Source of the DNA: Streptomyces tendae
GTDB lineage: Bacteria > Actinomycetota > Actinomycetes > Streptomycetales > Streptomycetaceae
Reading direction: 5' to 3'
Assembly (NCBI RefSeq): GCF_014650435.1
Contig: NZ_BMUY01000002.1
Span: 620,001 to 684,000, forward strand
Length of the DNA stretch: 64,000 bases
Shown here: positions 16,014 to 29,740 of the stretch, one piece after another
Layout of the letters: each line of letters starts with the position of its first letter
Position numbering within the stretch: the first letter of the stretch is position 1
Program-made: the position numbers and the translations under genes
Notes under the pieces: generated by a model
What the model saw: only the letters and a program-made list of their open reading frames with translations
What the model was told of the DNA's origin: nothing
Database searches by the model: none

Positions 16014-16068
16014 CTCTTGAAAACCGTCGTGGCGCAAGCCACCGTGGGTTCAAATCCCACACCCACCG
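16014..16068 (+). repeat. attR of element 1: 3' part of tRNA-Ser(UGA)
   Basis: From the anticodon loop CTTGAAA (anticodon TGA at 16018-16020) to the acceptor 3' strand CACCCACCG the sequence is a serine tRNA with its long variable arm and a GTGGGTTCAAATCCCAC T-arm. The 5' half is missing: the bases upstream do not pair with it. This marks the right end of the AICE, with the intact tRNA expected at attL, left of the window. The gap 15785-16013 holds no credible gene and probably carries integrase arm sites. Confidence 0.85.
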
Positions 16069-16077
16069 CGGTGATTG

Positions 16078-16112
16078 ACGGCCCCTGACCAGGATTGACG
16101 GTCGGGGGCCGT
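16078..16112. terminator. Terminator of the original tRNA-Ser(UGA) gene
   Basis: A 13-bp stem with one wobble pair (16078-16090 with 16100-16112) begins ten bases after the tRNA 3' end. It would have terminated the tRNA before the AICE inserted. Confidence 0.7.
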
Positions 16113-16196
16113 CGTCGTTCCGGTTGTGACAGGGCTGTGACCGGAGGTGTGGCTTCCGTCACGGTTGGGGTGGGGCTGGGCTGGTGGGGTGGGGCG

Positions 16197-17237
16197 ATGC
16201 GAATTCCCCCGTTCCGTTTGTCGTTGGCGGTGTCCAGTGCTCTTGTGGCCGGTCTTCTGTTGGGTGGCTGCGGTACTCAGACCGCCGCCTCGGGGACAGG
16301 AGGCGGCGGGGAGACACAGGGGCCCTGTGCGGGCGGCGCCGCCGGTGACGGGGGCTCCGGCGGCGCCGCCGGAGCCGGTGCCGAGCGGGACGGGGTTCGG
16401 GTCGTCGGGATGGTGGAGCGGGCCGGGGCCCGGGAGAGCGCGTCGCCCAGTGGGCGGGTGAGTCAGCGGCCCGGGGTGTCGGTCACCGCGGACAGTCTGC
16501 CGGGGGTCGGGACATCGGCCGGGCCGTGTGTGGTGCAGTACGACGTGACCAACCCGGGGTCCGAGCCGTTCACGTACACCATCACCTTCTCCCTGATGGA
16601 CGAGCAGGGCAGGGCGATGTCCTCCGTCGAAGAGACGGTCGCGTCCGTGGGGGCGGGGAAGACCGTGCGGCGGACTCTGGACCACGGTGGGTATCCGGCC
16701 GACGGGGCACTCGACGCCGGGCGGGTGCGGATCCTCGACGTGGCGCGGGTGCCCTCCGACGAGGCTCCGGTGCCCGCCGGTACCTGCCCGGCGTCCGGGC
16801 TGCGGCTGACCGCCGATCAGGGCGACGCGGCGATGGGGCTGCGCGTCGTGGGGCTCCACCTGGAGAACTGCGGGGACCGGACGTACTCCCTCGAGGGCTA
16901 TCCCGTACTGCAGTTGCTCGACGCGGAGCATCAGCCCGTGGACGGGGTCGAGATCCTGCGCGGCACCGAGGGCATCCCGATGGCGGGCGGGGACGGCGAG
17001 GCGCCCCGGCCCGTGACGCTCCGGCCCGGGGAGGCCGCCGTGTCGGGGCTGGCGTGGCGCAACACCACCGAGTTCGGCGAGGCGGTGACCGTGCCGTACG
17101 TCAGGGTCCGGGCCGAGGCCGGTTCCGACCCCGTGATGGTCGCGCCGCACCTCGATCTCGGTACCACCGGAGAGTTGGGGGTCCGGGCGTGGCGGAAGGA
17201 CGAGAGCGGGTCGGGGGCCGGGCGGCCGGGGGCCTAG
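16197..17237 (+). CDS. DUF4232-containing lipoprotein
   Basis: The 346-residue protein begins with a signal peptide ending in the lipobox LLLGGC (Cys at about residue 25), then a Gly-rich linker. Two beta-rich regions follow; the second (CPASGLRLTADQGDAAMGLRVVGLHLENCGDRTYSLEGYPVLQLL) is a DUF4232 domain with its conserved Cys pair and Y-L-x-G-Y-P motif. It is membrane-anchored and extracellular, of unknown function, and common in Streptomyces. It ends overlapping the convergent gene by four bases. Confidence 0.85.
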   Translation: MRIPPFRLSLAVSSALVAGLLLGGCGTQTAASGTGGGGETQGPCAGGAAGDGGSGGAAGAGAERDGVRVVGMVERAGARESASPSGRVSQRPGVSVTADSLPGVGTSAGPCVVQYDVTNPGSEPFTYTITFSLMDEQGRAMSSVEETVASVGAGKTVRRTLDHGGYPADGALDAGRVRILDVARVPSDEAPVPAGTCPASGLRLTADQGDAAMGLRVVGLHLENCGDRTYSLEGYPVLQLLDAEHQPVDGVEILRGTEGIPMAGGDGEAPRPVTLRPGEAAVSGLAWRNTTEFGEAVTVPYVRVRAEAGSDPVMVAPHLDLGTTGELGVRAWRKDESGSGAGRPGA

Positions 17238-17734
17238 CGTCCGGTCGGCGGGTTCTGGGGTTCGGCCGACGGGTCCCGGAGTTCGTAGTCCAGGGCCAGG
17301 GTCGTCCAGTCGAGGTCGCGCAGGGCGGGGTCCGTGTCGTACGGGTCCGGGATCCGGGTCGTCGGCTGGAACCAGATGACGGTCAGGCCGGAGCGGTAGG
17401 CGACCGGGTCGTTGGCCGGGGTCAGCGGCATCGAGGAGAAGCGGCCGACGCAGGCCACGCGTGGGAGGGTTTCGACGGCACCGAAAGCGCCCGCGTACTG
17501 GTCCGGGTACTCGCGCGGCGGCGGGATCAGGTGGACCGGCACGGTGGGGGACATCCGGGCGGCGGTGTGCAGGAGGGCCCGGATGCGCAGGTCGTTGACG
17601 GGGCGGCAGGGGTAGCTCTCCGACATCGCGTCGTAGGTCGGGGTGAGGCGCAGTTCGGTCAGGTCGACGTTGCGGCCGCAGGTCAGGACGATCCGGGTCA
17701 GCGACAGTGTCGGCACTCTGGGGCGGTCGTGCAT
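17234..17734 (-). CDS. Conserved hypothetical protein
   Basis: The 166-residue product starts at an ATG (17734). It has no signal peptide or membrane segment and contains conserved-looking pieces (LTRIVLTCGRNVDLTELRL, YPCRPVNDLRIRALLHTA, FSSMPLTPANDPVAYRSGLTVIWFQPTTRIPDP). Codon bias is typical of the chromosome. I do not recognise the family. A long purine tract lies upstream. Confidence 0.65.
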   Translation of the reverse strand: MHDRPRVPTLSLTRIVLTCGRNVDLTELRLTPTYDAMSESYPCRPVNDLRIRALLHTAARMSPTVPVHLIPPPREYPDQYAGAFGAVETLPRVACVGRFSSMPLTPANDPVAYRSGLTVIWFQPTTRIPDPYDTDPALRDLDWTTLALDYELRDPSAEPQNPPTGR

Positions 17735-17781
17735 CGGCGTCTTTCGGTTTCGTGCCGGGTGGGGCAGGCACCCAGGTGGCC

Positions 17782-17829
17782 GGGAGAGGGGAGGGGAGGG
17801 GAGGGGAAGGGGGGAGGGAGAGAAGGAGC
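17782..17829 (+). repeat. Homopurine G-tract (GAGGGG repeats)
   Basis: Almost 48 bases are only G and A, with at least four runs of four G (GGGGAGGGGAGGGGAGGGG core), directly upstream of the leftward gene at 17734. The tract could form a G-quadruplex or triplex. The whole gap 17735-17918 shows no gene. Confidence 0.6.
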
Positions 17830-17918
17830 GTGGCAGAGGTGAGTGCTGTCGAGTGGGGGTGAGGTGGGGGGAGGGGCAGAGGCAGAGGCGATCGGCTTGC
17901 GTCAGGGGCGTTGGCCGG

Positions 17919-18791
17919 TCATGTGGGGCGTCGGGGCGTCATGCGGGCCGCCGATGCGATCGTCGCGCGGGCCTCGCGTTCGGTGAGGCCGGTGGCCCGC
18001 GCGGCCTCCAGCAAGGGGGCGAGCAGGGCCGCGCCGATGCCGTTCTCGTAGGCGCGGCAGGCCGCCCAGAAGAGGCGGGTGTTGCGCTGGCCCCGGTGCG
18101 CGGCGAGGACGAACTGGACCAGGCCGCGGCCGTCGCCGCCCGTCGTCCCGCTCCCGGCGCGCCGCACGGTGGGTGGCAGCAACAGGCGCAGGAGGGCGGG
18201 CGGGCAGGGCGCGGGGTTGAGGTGGGCCGTACCGGGGGCGGTCGTGTAGGCGCCGTGCCGGGTGCGGGAGCCGGGGCCGACCAGGTAGCCGCCGGCTCCG
18301 CGGACGTCGATCCCGGGGGCGAGGCGACCGGCCGAGTTGGGGACGACGTGGTCGGGCGGGCCGGTCAGCCAGAGGTGGCGGCCACCGCTGGGGGTCAGGA
18401 CGACGACCGTGGGCGGGATCGTGAACAGGTGGCGCAGGGCCAGTTCGCGCAGGGCGGTCGAGGAGTCCGTCTCCGGCTTCGTGTCGAGGTCGATGCCGAT
18501 CAGGTGGTGCGGCGGCAGCCCGCAGGCGATGCCGTAGCCGGTGGCCCAGGGCGCGGCGGCGAACAGCGCGCGGACGCGGGCCGGGTCGGTGGAGGCGTCG
18601 TGGACGCCGTGGCCGAAGCGGCCGCACTCGCCGTGGCAGGTGAACGGCTCCGGAGTCGGGGCGTCGCGGTGGGGGGAGCGCAGGGCGGGGAGCTTGGTCC
18701 GGGCCAGCGGGATGACGGCCAGCCCGCGTTCCGCGGCTGACAGGGCGTGTGCGAGGGCCAGTGTCGTGGCCTGCCGGTCGGTGGTGGCCAT
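17919..18791 (-). CDS. Bifunctional DNA primase/polymerase-type protein, chromosomal orphan
   Basis: The 290-residue protein has the prim-pol domain: AERGLAVIPLARTKLPAL, then HLIGIDLDTKPE (metal-binding acidic residues), PSGGRHLWLTGP and GIDVRGAGGYLVGPGSRT. A C-terminal HTH-like helix pair (ENGIGAALLAPLLEAARATGLTEREARATIASAAR) follows. No helicase neighbour is present, unlike the element 1 copy. Similar stand-alone genes are common in Streptomyces chromosomes. It could be a relic of an older mobile element. Confidence 0.82.
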   Translation of the reverse strand: MATTDRQATTLALAHALSAAERGLAVIPLARTKLPALRSPHRDAPTPEPFTCHGECGRFGHGVHDASTDPARVRALFAAAPWATGYGIACGLPPHHLIGIDLDTKPETDSSTALRELALRHLFTIPPTVVVLTPSGGRHLWLTGPPDHVVPNSAGRLAPGIDVRGAGGYLVGPGSRTRHGAYTTAPGTAHLNPAPCPPALLRLLLPPTVRRAGSGTTGGDGRGLVQFVLAAHRGQRNTRLFWAACRAYENGIGAALLAPLLEAARATGLTEREARATIASAARMTPRRPT

Positions 18792-19155
18792 GGGTCTATG
18801 TTCGTACGTATGTTCGAGAAAGGGAAGGGTGAGGGGTGCGACACGCCGGGGAGGCGGGCGCGGGGAGAAAAAGTGGCGGAACGCTTCACCTCTTGTGGGG
18901 CTTGAGGGGGAGTCGTCCGTGCTGTCCCCTGGTGGGGCGGAAGGGAAGCAAAGGGGTTTATCGACTTGTCCTCACGCTTGAGGGCGAATCAGGGCTTCCG
19001 GGGTGGTTCGCCGGGGATTCGGTGGGCAATTCTGATCACGCGACGTCGTGCACAGCGTCGAGGCGGTCGGCCAACTGCCTTGGCACAAGCCCTAGTTCAC
19101 GTACTTCTCGCGTTGTCGGCTGGAAGCCGGTGCGCACTTGTTCTGGAGGAACAAC
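18792..19155. other. 364-bp intergenic region
   Basis: This gap separates the divergent prim-pol and secreted-protein genes. A repeated ATGTTCG motif lies near 18798-18816, just upstream of the leftward start. I see no ORF with Streptomyces codon bias and no clear hairpin. A promoter for the secreted-protein gene is expected within about 19000-19140. Confidence 0.4.
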
Positions 19156-19482
19156 ATGGCAAGCATCCGTACCGCCCGTGTCGTCGCCGCCGTCGCCGCC
19201 CTTCCGCTCGCCGCCGCCCTCTTCGGCGGGATCGCGACGGCGGACAACGGCGCCTTCGCGGACGACGGATCGAACGCGACCGCCGCCAGTGCCAACGCGG
19301 GGATCCTCGGCAGCGGCGTCGGCGACGACAACAACGGCAACTCGTCCACCACGCAGCAGCAGGCGGTCGGCTCGGGGGCCTCGAACCAGAGCAACACCGC
19401 GCAGGTCGACGGCTCCGCCTTCACGTCGATCAACCAGGGCAACGACAACGTGGCCGTCACCTTCTCCCCGCTGTGGTGGTGA
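19156..19482 (+). CDS. Small secreted Asn/Gln/Ser-rich protein
   Basis: The 108-residue precursor has a clear signal peptide (RTARVVAAVAALPLAAALFGGIATADN, cleavage near ATA-DN). The mature part of about 80 residues is rich in Asn, Gln, Ser, Gly and Ala without cysteines (GSGASNQSNTAQVDGSAFTSINQGNDNVAV) and ends FSPLWW. TGGAGGA at 19144-19150 precedes the ATG. The composition recalls surface-active or amyloid-like secreted proteins, but the chaplin and rodlin signatures are absent. Confidence 0.75.
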   Translation: MASIRTARVVAAVAALPLAAALFGGIATADNGAFADDGSNATAASANAGILGSGVGDDNNGNSSTTQQQAVGSGASNQSNTAQVDGSAFTSINQGNDNVAVTFSPLWW

Positions 19483-19560
19483 GCTGAGGGGCCGCCGCGG
19501 GTGCGCTGCCGCGCCGGCCCCTCGGTTCCTTGTGCGGGATTGCTTCATGGGGTCGCAGTG

Positions 19561-19602
19561 CGTCCGGGCGACGGTACTTCGGTACCGTCGCCCGGACGTT
19601 TT
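19561..19602 (+). terminator. Intrinsic terminator with UUCG tetraloop
   Basis: A perfect 17-bp stem (19561-19577 with 19582-19598) closed by TTCG is followed at once by TTTT. This is the strongest terminator in the window and serves the secreted-protein gene. A weaker 8-bp hairpin lies nearer the stop (19486-19493 with 19516-19523). Confidence 0.88.
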
Positions 19603-19780
19603 CGTACGGTGGTTCCGGCCCGGTCTCGCGGGAACCCCCAGGGGTCAACCCGCAGTAGCCCTCCTCCCCCACTCCACCTACAGGAGGTGGGGCCAACACC
19701 ACCCCTACAACCTGAGGCGGACTCTCCTTCGGGACCTGCGGCCGATCCGCCGGGCACCCCCTCGCTCATAGCGTTGAGAC

Positions 19781-20386
19781 ATGACCACACCCGTCTGCAC
19801 CAGCGCTTCGAACGCCGCCACAGCCATGGCGCCGGCCACGGCGAGGGCCGCCGCGCCGGCCACGGCCACCGCACGGACGCAGACCTTTCCGTACCCGTCG
19901 TTCTCGTCGTACGTGAAGGCGCGCCAGCCGGTGCTGCTGCGTACCGCCCGGTCGCTCACCGCGAACCCGAGCGACGCGGAGGACCTGCTGCAGACCGCGC
20001 TGACCAAGACGTACGTGGCCTGGGAGCGCATCGAGGACCACCGCGCCCTGGACGGCTATGTGCGCCGGGCGCTGCTGAACACCCGGACCTCGCAGTGGCG
20101 CAAGCGCAAGGTCGACGAGTTCGCCTGCGACGAGCTGCCCGAGCCCGAGCCCGTGCCCGGCGGTGACGACCCGGCGGAGCGGCAGGCCCTGCACGACGCG
20201 ATGTGGCGGGCGATCACGAAGCTGCCCGCACGGCAGCGCGCGATGGTCGTCCTCAGGTACTACGAGGACCTCAGCGAGGCCCAGACGGCCGAAGTGCTCG
20301 GAGTTTCCGTGGGCACCGTGAAGTCGGCGGTATCCCGGGCCCTCGGCAAGCTCCGCGAGGACCCTGAGCTGGGGTTCGTCCGGTAA
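19781..20386 (+). CDS. SigE-family RNA polymerase sigma factor (ECF)
   Basis: The 201-residue protein has an Ala/Thr-rich N-terminal extension, region 2 (YVKARQPVLLRTARSLTANPSDAEDLLQTALTKTYVAWERI), a YVRRALLNTRTSQWRKRK segment and region 4 (LPARQRAMVVLRYYEDLSEAQTAEVLGVSVGTVKSAVSRALGKLRE). This is the SigE-family group of ECF sigma factors that is abundant in Streptomyces. No anti-sigma gene is adjacent. The first 30 residues are low complexity, so an internal ATG may be the true start. Confidence 0.88.
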   Translation: MTTPVCTSASNAATAMAPATARAAAPATATARTQTFPYPSFSSYVKARQPVLLRTARSLTANPSDAEDLLQTALTKTYVAWERIEDHRALDGYVRRALLNTRTSQWRKRKVDEFACDELPEPEPVPGGDDPAERQALHDAMWRAITKLPARQRAMVVLRYYEDLSEAQTAEVLGVSVGTVKSAVSRALGKLREDPELGFVR

Positions 20387-20459
20387 TGAGCCGGTACGTG
20401 AACCCCCGGTGGGATCGCGCGGGCGGCCCCGCCCACTGATCGATCACCCGGGAGTAGTG

Positions 20460-20477
20460 ACATACCACGCGGTATGT
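20460..20477. promoter_or_regulatory. ACATACC-N4-GGTATGT operator-like inverted repeat
   Basis: Perfect 7-bp arms (20460-20466 and 20471-20477) lie about 60 bp upstream of the acyl-CoA synthetase start, in the likely promoter. The spacing suits a TetR-type regulator, a family that often controls fatty-acid genes. The cognate protein is unknown. Confidence 0.55.
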
Positions 20478-20535
20478 GCGCAGAATCAGCGCAACCCTTA
20501 CCGCCGCGTAGGCAATGTCGCCCCGGGAGGACACC

Positions 20536-22194
<1,659 letters not shown>

Positions 22195-22211
22195 CCGGGG
22201 GCCGGCCCCAT

Positions 22212-22248
22212 GAAGTCCGCCGCCCGACGATGCCGGGCGGCGGGCTTC
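22212..22248. terminator. Bidirectional terminator between convergent genes
   Basis: A 15-bp stem (22212-22226 with 22234-22248, one wobble) and a 7-base loop lie just past the ligase stop. It would serve both the ligase and the leftward MFS gene. Confidence 0.8.
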
Positions 22249-22316
22249 ACGGCGTCCGTCCGGCATCCATCTGCCGCGGCATGTTTCACGGCGTCCCGCC
22301 CGGCACCCCCGCGTCC

Positions 22317-23573
22317 TCACCGCACCCGGCGTACGGCCGTGGCCGTCCACCCCAGTACCAGCCAGGCCCCCGCCACCGCGCACACGCCGCCCCAGCCCCA
22401 GTGGCCGAACGCGGGCCCCGCGAGGGCCGAGGCCAGCGCGCCGCCCGCGAAACCGGCGACGACGTACGCCGTGTTGGCGGTGGCCGGCGCCGAGGTGGTG
22501 GTGAGGGCCAGCGTCTGGTTGGCGACGTGGGAGGCGACCAGGGCGGCGTGCACCAGGACGGCGGCCGCGCACAGGGCCGCCATCACCTGGCCGCCCAGCC
22601 AGAACAGCGGCACCGAGAGGGCGGCCAGCCCGTACGCGGACCGTACGACCTTGGCGGCGCCGAACCGGTCGACCAGGCCACCGGCGAGCGGCGCGACGAC
22701 ACTCGCCGCCAGCCCGAACAGGCCGAACAGCCCGGCCGCGGCGGTGGTCATGCCGTACCCCTCGTCCTCCGTGAGCAGCAGCGCGAGCGAGGTCCACAGG
22801 GCGCTCCAGGCGCCGTACATTCCCGCCTGGCGCACGCACGCCCGCCACAGGTCGGGCGAGCGTCGCACCAGGCCCGGTATCGCGACGAGCCCCGCGAACA
22901 GCGGGCCCCGCCGCTGCGGCCGCTCCACGGGCAGGATGTAGGCGGTCGCCAGCCCCAGTACGGCGGTCAGGACGGCGGCGCCCACGAACACCGCGCGCCA
23001 GCCGAATGCCTCGCCGGCGAGACCGCCGAGCACCCGGGCCGCGACGACGCCGGTGAACAGGCCCGCGATGACGGCCGCGACGTGCCGGGCCCGGCGGTCG
23101 GCGGGGGCGCGCTCGGCGACCAGCGGGACGAGGAGCTGCGGTACGACGGTGGCGGCCGAGGCGACCAGGACGGCGCCCGCGAGCGCGCCGGTGCCGGCCG
23201 ACGCGGCGGCGGCGAGCAGGGCTGCCGTGGCGGCCAGCGAGAGGACGGCGACCAGTCGGCGCCGGTTCACGCTGTCCCCGAGCGGGGCGAAGAAGAGCAG
23301 GCCGGCCGCGTATCCCAGCTGGGCGACCGAGGCGAGCCAGGCGACCGCCGACGGGGTGGAGCCCATGTCGTGGGCGATCAGGGGGAGCAGCGGCGCCGCG
23401 AGATAGATGTTGGCGGCCGTCACGGCGGTGCACAGGGCGATCAGGGGGAGGAAGAGGCGTGCGGCGGCGCCGGACGGCCCTTTCCCGGAGGGCACCCTCC
23501 CGGCGGCCGGGGTAAACGTGGGGGCGGGAGTGGTGGAGGACGGCGATGTGGTGGAGGACGGCGATGACGGCAT
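22317..23573 (-). CDS. MFS transporter, probable drug efflux
   Basis: The 418-residue protein has about 12 hydrophobic segments after a 35-residue Ser/Pro/Thr-rich N-terminus. Loop 2-3 contains FFAPLGDSVNRRRL, an MFS motif A variant, and the second half holds VAPLAGGLVDRFGAAKVV. It resembles Bcr/YnfM-type transporters. A TetR regulator is divergently transcribed, with operator boxes in the shared 135-bp promoter, so expression is probably induced by a substrate of the pump. AAGGAG lies upstream of the ATG at 23573. Confidence 0.9.
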   Translation of the reverse strand: MPSSPSSTTSPSSTTPAPTFTPAAGRVPSGKGPSGAAARLFLPLIALCTAVTAANIYLAAPLLPLIAHDMGSTPSAVAWLASVAQLGYAAGLLFFAPLGDSVNRRRLVAVLSLAATAALLAAAASAGTGALAGAVLVASAATVVPQLLVPLVAERAPADRRARHVAAVIAGLFTGVVAARVLGGLAGEAFGWRAVFVGAAVLTAVLGLATAYILPVERPQRRGPLFAGLVAIPGLVRRSPDLWRACVRQAGMYGAWSALWTSLALLLTEDEGYGMTTAAAGLFGLFGLAASVVAPLAGGLVDRFGAAKVVRSAYGLAALSVPLFWLGGQVMAALCAAAVLVHAALVASHVANQTLALTTTSAPATANTAYVVAGFAGGALASALAGPAFGHWGWGGVCAVAGAWLVLGWTATAVRRVR

Positions 23574-23605
23574 GGGCGGGGCGACTCCTTCGAGCGCGCA
23601 CTAAC

Positions 23606-23680
23606 AACTAACTGGTTGGTTGGAACTAACCCGGGGAGTCTCGCCCGCATTCCCGAAGTGTGTCAACCAAATAGTTGGTT
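23606..23680. promoter_or_regulatory. Two AACCAA-N4-TTGGTT operators in the MFS/TetR promoter
   Basis: Box 2 (23665-23680) is the perfect form with spacer ATAG, and box 1 (23606-23621) has one change (AACTAA). They lie 59 bp apart, one near each divergent start, which fits a TetR dimer repressing both genes. The AT-rich boxes stand out from their surroundings. Confidence 0.75.
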
Positions 23681-23708
23681 AGCTCGCCCGCCCCGCTACC
23701 CTGGCCCC

Positions 23709-24287
23709 ATGGCAGCAAGGGACCCCGAGGCCACCAAGGCCCGGATCTTCGAGGCGGCGGTGGCGGAGTTCGCCCGCCACGGCATCGCCGGCGCGCGCAT
23801 CGACCGCATCGCGGCAGAGGCCAAGGCCAACAAGCAGCTGATCTACGCCTACTACGGCAACAAGGGTGAGCTGTTCGCGTCGGTCCTCGAGAAGAAGATG
23901 CTCGACCTCGCGATCTCCGTCCCCGTCGACCCGGACGACATCGAGGGCTGGATCGACCGCCTCCTCGACTACCACTCCGTCCACCCCGAGCTGCTCCGCC
24001 TGCTCTTCTGGGAGGGCATGGAGTACGGCACCGCCGAGCTGCCGCACGAGGCCGAACGCCAGGAGCACTACGCCCGCAAGGTCGCCGCCGTGCGGGACGG
24101 CCAGGAGCGCGGCGTGATCACCGACGCCATCCCGGCGCCCGACCTCCTGTTCCTGCTGGTCGCGATGGCCAACTGGGCGGTCGTGGTGCCGCAGATGAAA
24201 CGCATCCTGGTCGGCGGCGGGGACGCCGACACCGACGGCCTGCGCGACTCGATCAAGAAGGCGGCCCGCCGCATCGTCGACCGGTGA
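23709..24287 (+). CDS. TetR family repressor
   Basis: The 192-residue protein has an N-terminal TetR HTH (TKARIFEAAVAEFARHGIAGARIDRIAAEAKANKQLIYAYYGNKGELFASVL) and an all-helical C-terminal ligand domain. It is divergent from the MFS gene, whose promoter carries two matching palindromes. I chose the ATG at 23709 because upstream in-frame codons run through the operator. Confidence 0.92.
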   Translation: MAARDPEATKARIFEAAVAEFARHGIAGARIDRIAAEAKANKQLIYAYYGNKGELFASVLEKKMLDLAISVPVDPDDIEGWIDRLLDYHSVHPELLRLLFWEGMEYGTAELPHEAERQEHYARKVAAVRDGQERGVITDAIPAPDLLFLLVAMANWAVVVPQMKRILVGGGDADTDGLRDSIKKAARRIVDR

Positions 24288-24326
24288 CACGGACGGACCC
24301 GTCGGCCGGTGCCGCCGCGGACGCCC

Positions 24327-28748
<4,422 letters not shown>

Positions 28749-28944
28749 GAGACGCTTCCCTCCTGTTACCGCACTTGCCGACCGCCTGGGCCATCTTGCC
28801 AATCGGCCCGCGGCGTGTCACCCGAGGGAGTCTAAGGGTTGGGGCCCGGCGGGCGGGGTGGGATGGGACGTAGGTCGCACGCGGAAGTGACGTAGAACGT
28901 GTGACCGGTGACCGCCGGGCCGAGCCCGTTTCGTCGTCCGTCCC

Positions 28945-29406
28945 CTAGGTCCGGGCCTGGCCGGCGAGGTCGGGAAGCAGCGGCACCATGCGGTCCCAGC
29001 GGGAGATCTCGCAGCCGTCGCGGCGGTCGTACGTCGCGTCGACGGGGCGTCCGGCCCAGGTACCGGTCACATGCGCGGTGGCGGGGCCGCCGTACTGCAT
29101 GGTGCAGACGCTGCCCTCGGGCACCGGCGCGAAGACCTCCTGGCCCCACCGGGTGTCGCCGTCGACGACGGCGCAGGCGCCCTCCGCGTCGGGATGGTCG
29201 CCGGCGGCGGGGTGGCAGTACAGCTCGTAGGTGCCGTCCATGCCCTGCCCGGCGTCGCGGACGGTGACCGTGAGGTGGTCGCCGTCCGGGGCGCCGGGAC
29301 CGGCGGCCGCGGTGGAGGGCGCGGCGCAGACGGAGGCGAGGGCGGCGGCGGACAGGGCTGCGGCGCCGAGGAGGCGGGCGGCGGGGGTGCGGGTGACCTG
29401 GAACAT
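28945..29406 (-). CDS. SSI-family subtilisin inhibitor-like protein
   Basis: The 153-residue precursor has a signal peptide (TPAARLLGAAALSAAALASVCAAPSTAAA) and a mature domain with the four cysteines and spacing of Streptomyces subtilisin inhibitors: ELYCHPAAGDHPDAEGACAVVDG, then SVCTMQYGG (reactive-site loop, probable P1 Met), then GTWAGRPV and DGCEISRWD. It would inhibit extracellular serine proteases. The start is the ATG at 29406, just upstream of the signal peptide. It is monocistronic. Confidence 0.88.
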   Translation of the reverse strand: MFQVTRTPAARLLGAAALSAAALASVCAAPSTAAAGPGAPDGDHLTVTVRDAGQGMDGTYELYCHPAAGDHPDAEGACAVVDGDTRWGQEVFAPVPEGSVCTMQYGGPATAHVTGTWAGRPVDATYDRRDGCEISRWDRMVPLLPDLAGQART

Positions 29407-29586
29407 GACCTGACCAACGCGCCGGCCGCCCGGACGTTGCGCGACCGGCCGCGGACTACGCCGTAAGGGCTTTGCTCTGCGGCCCGCGCGCCTAGTACCG
29501 TAGGGGTCGATTGGTGACAGCGCGCTCAACTGTGTCATCATCGGCACGCGCCACTCGCGCTCGCACGCGAGGTGGTGATGTTGTCT

Positions 29587-29680
29587 GGAGGCGTCGCCTA
29601 GTCCGGTCTATGGCGCCGCACTGCTAATGCGGTTTGGGGCTTACACCCCATCGAGGGTTCAAATCCCTCCGCCTCCGCCA
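29587..29680 (+). tRNA. tRNA-Ser(GCU)
   Basis: The sequence GGAGGCG...CGCCTCC forms the acceptor stem. The anticodon GCT is at 29623-29625 in the loop CTGCTAA, a long class II variable arm follows, and the T-arm is GAGGGTTCAAATCCCTC. The 3' CCA is encoded at 29678-29680. Its 3' 60 bases are attL of element 2, so the element restores an intact tRNA at its left end. Confidence 0.95.
29619..29678 (+). repeat. attL of element 2 (60-bp direct repeat, left copy)
   Basis: These 60 bases are identical to 53300-53359 and differ immediately outside. They run from the anticodon stem to the end of the tRNA. The two copies delimit a 23,681-bp element whose integrase gene lies just inside. Confidence 0.95.
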
Positions 29681-29740
29681 TCTGACCAGGGAGTTCGGCC
29701 CGAAACGGCTGGGCTCCCTGAGTCGTGTTCGGAGCCATGT

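Noticed and set aside
15839..16162. Frame reading VGVGFEPTVACATTVFKS across attR
   Set aside because: This is the well-known artefact of reading a tRNA 3' end on the reverse strand, not a protein.
19156..19482. Chaplin or rodlin
   Set aside because: The chaplin Gly/Asn/Pro/Val repeat with paired Cys is absent, and the rodlin pattern does not match. Only the secretion signal and composition are similar.
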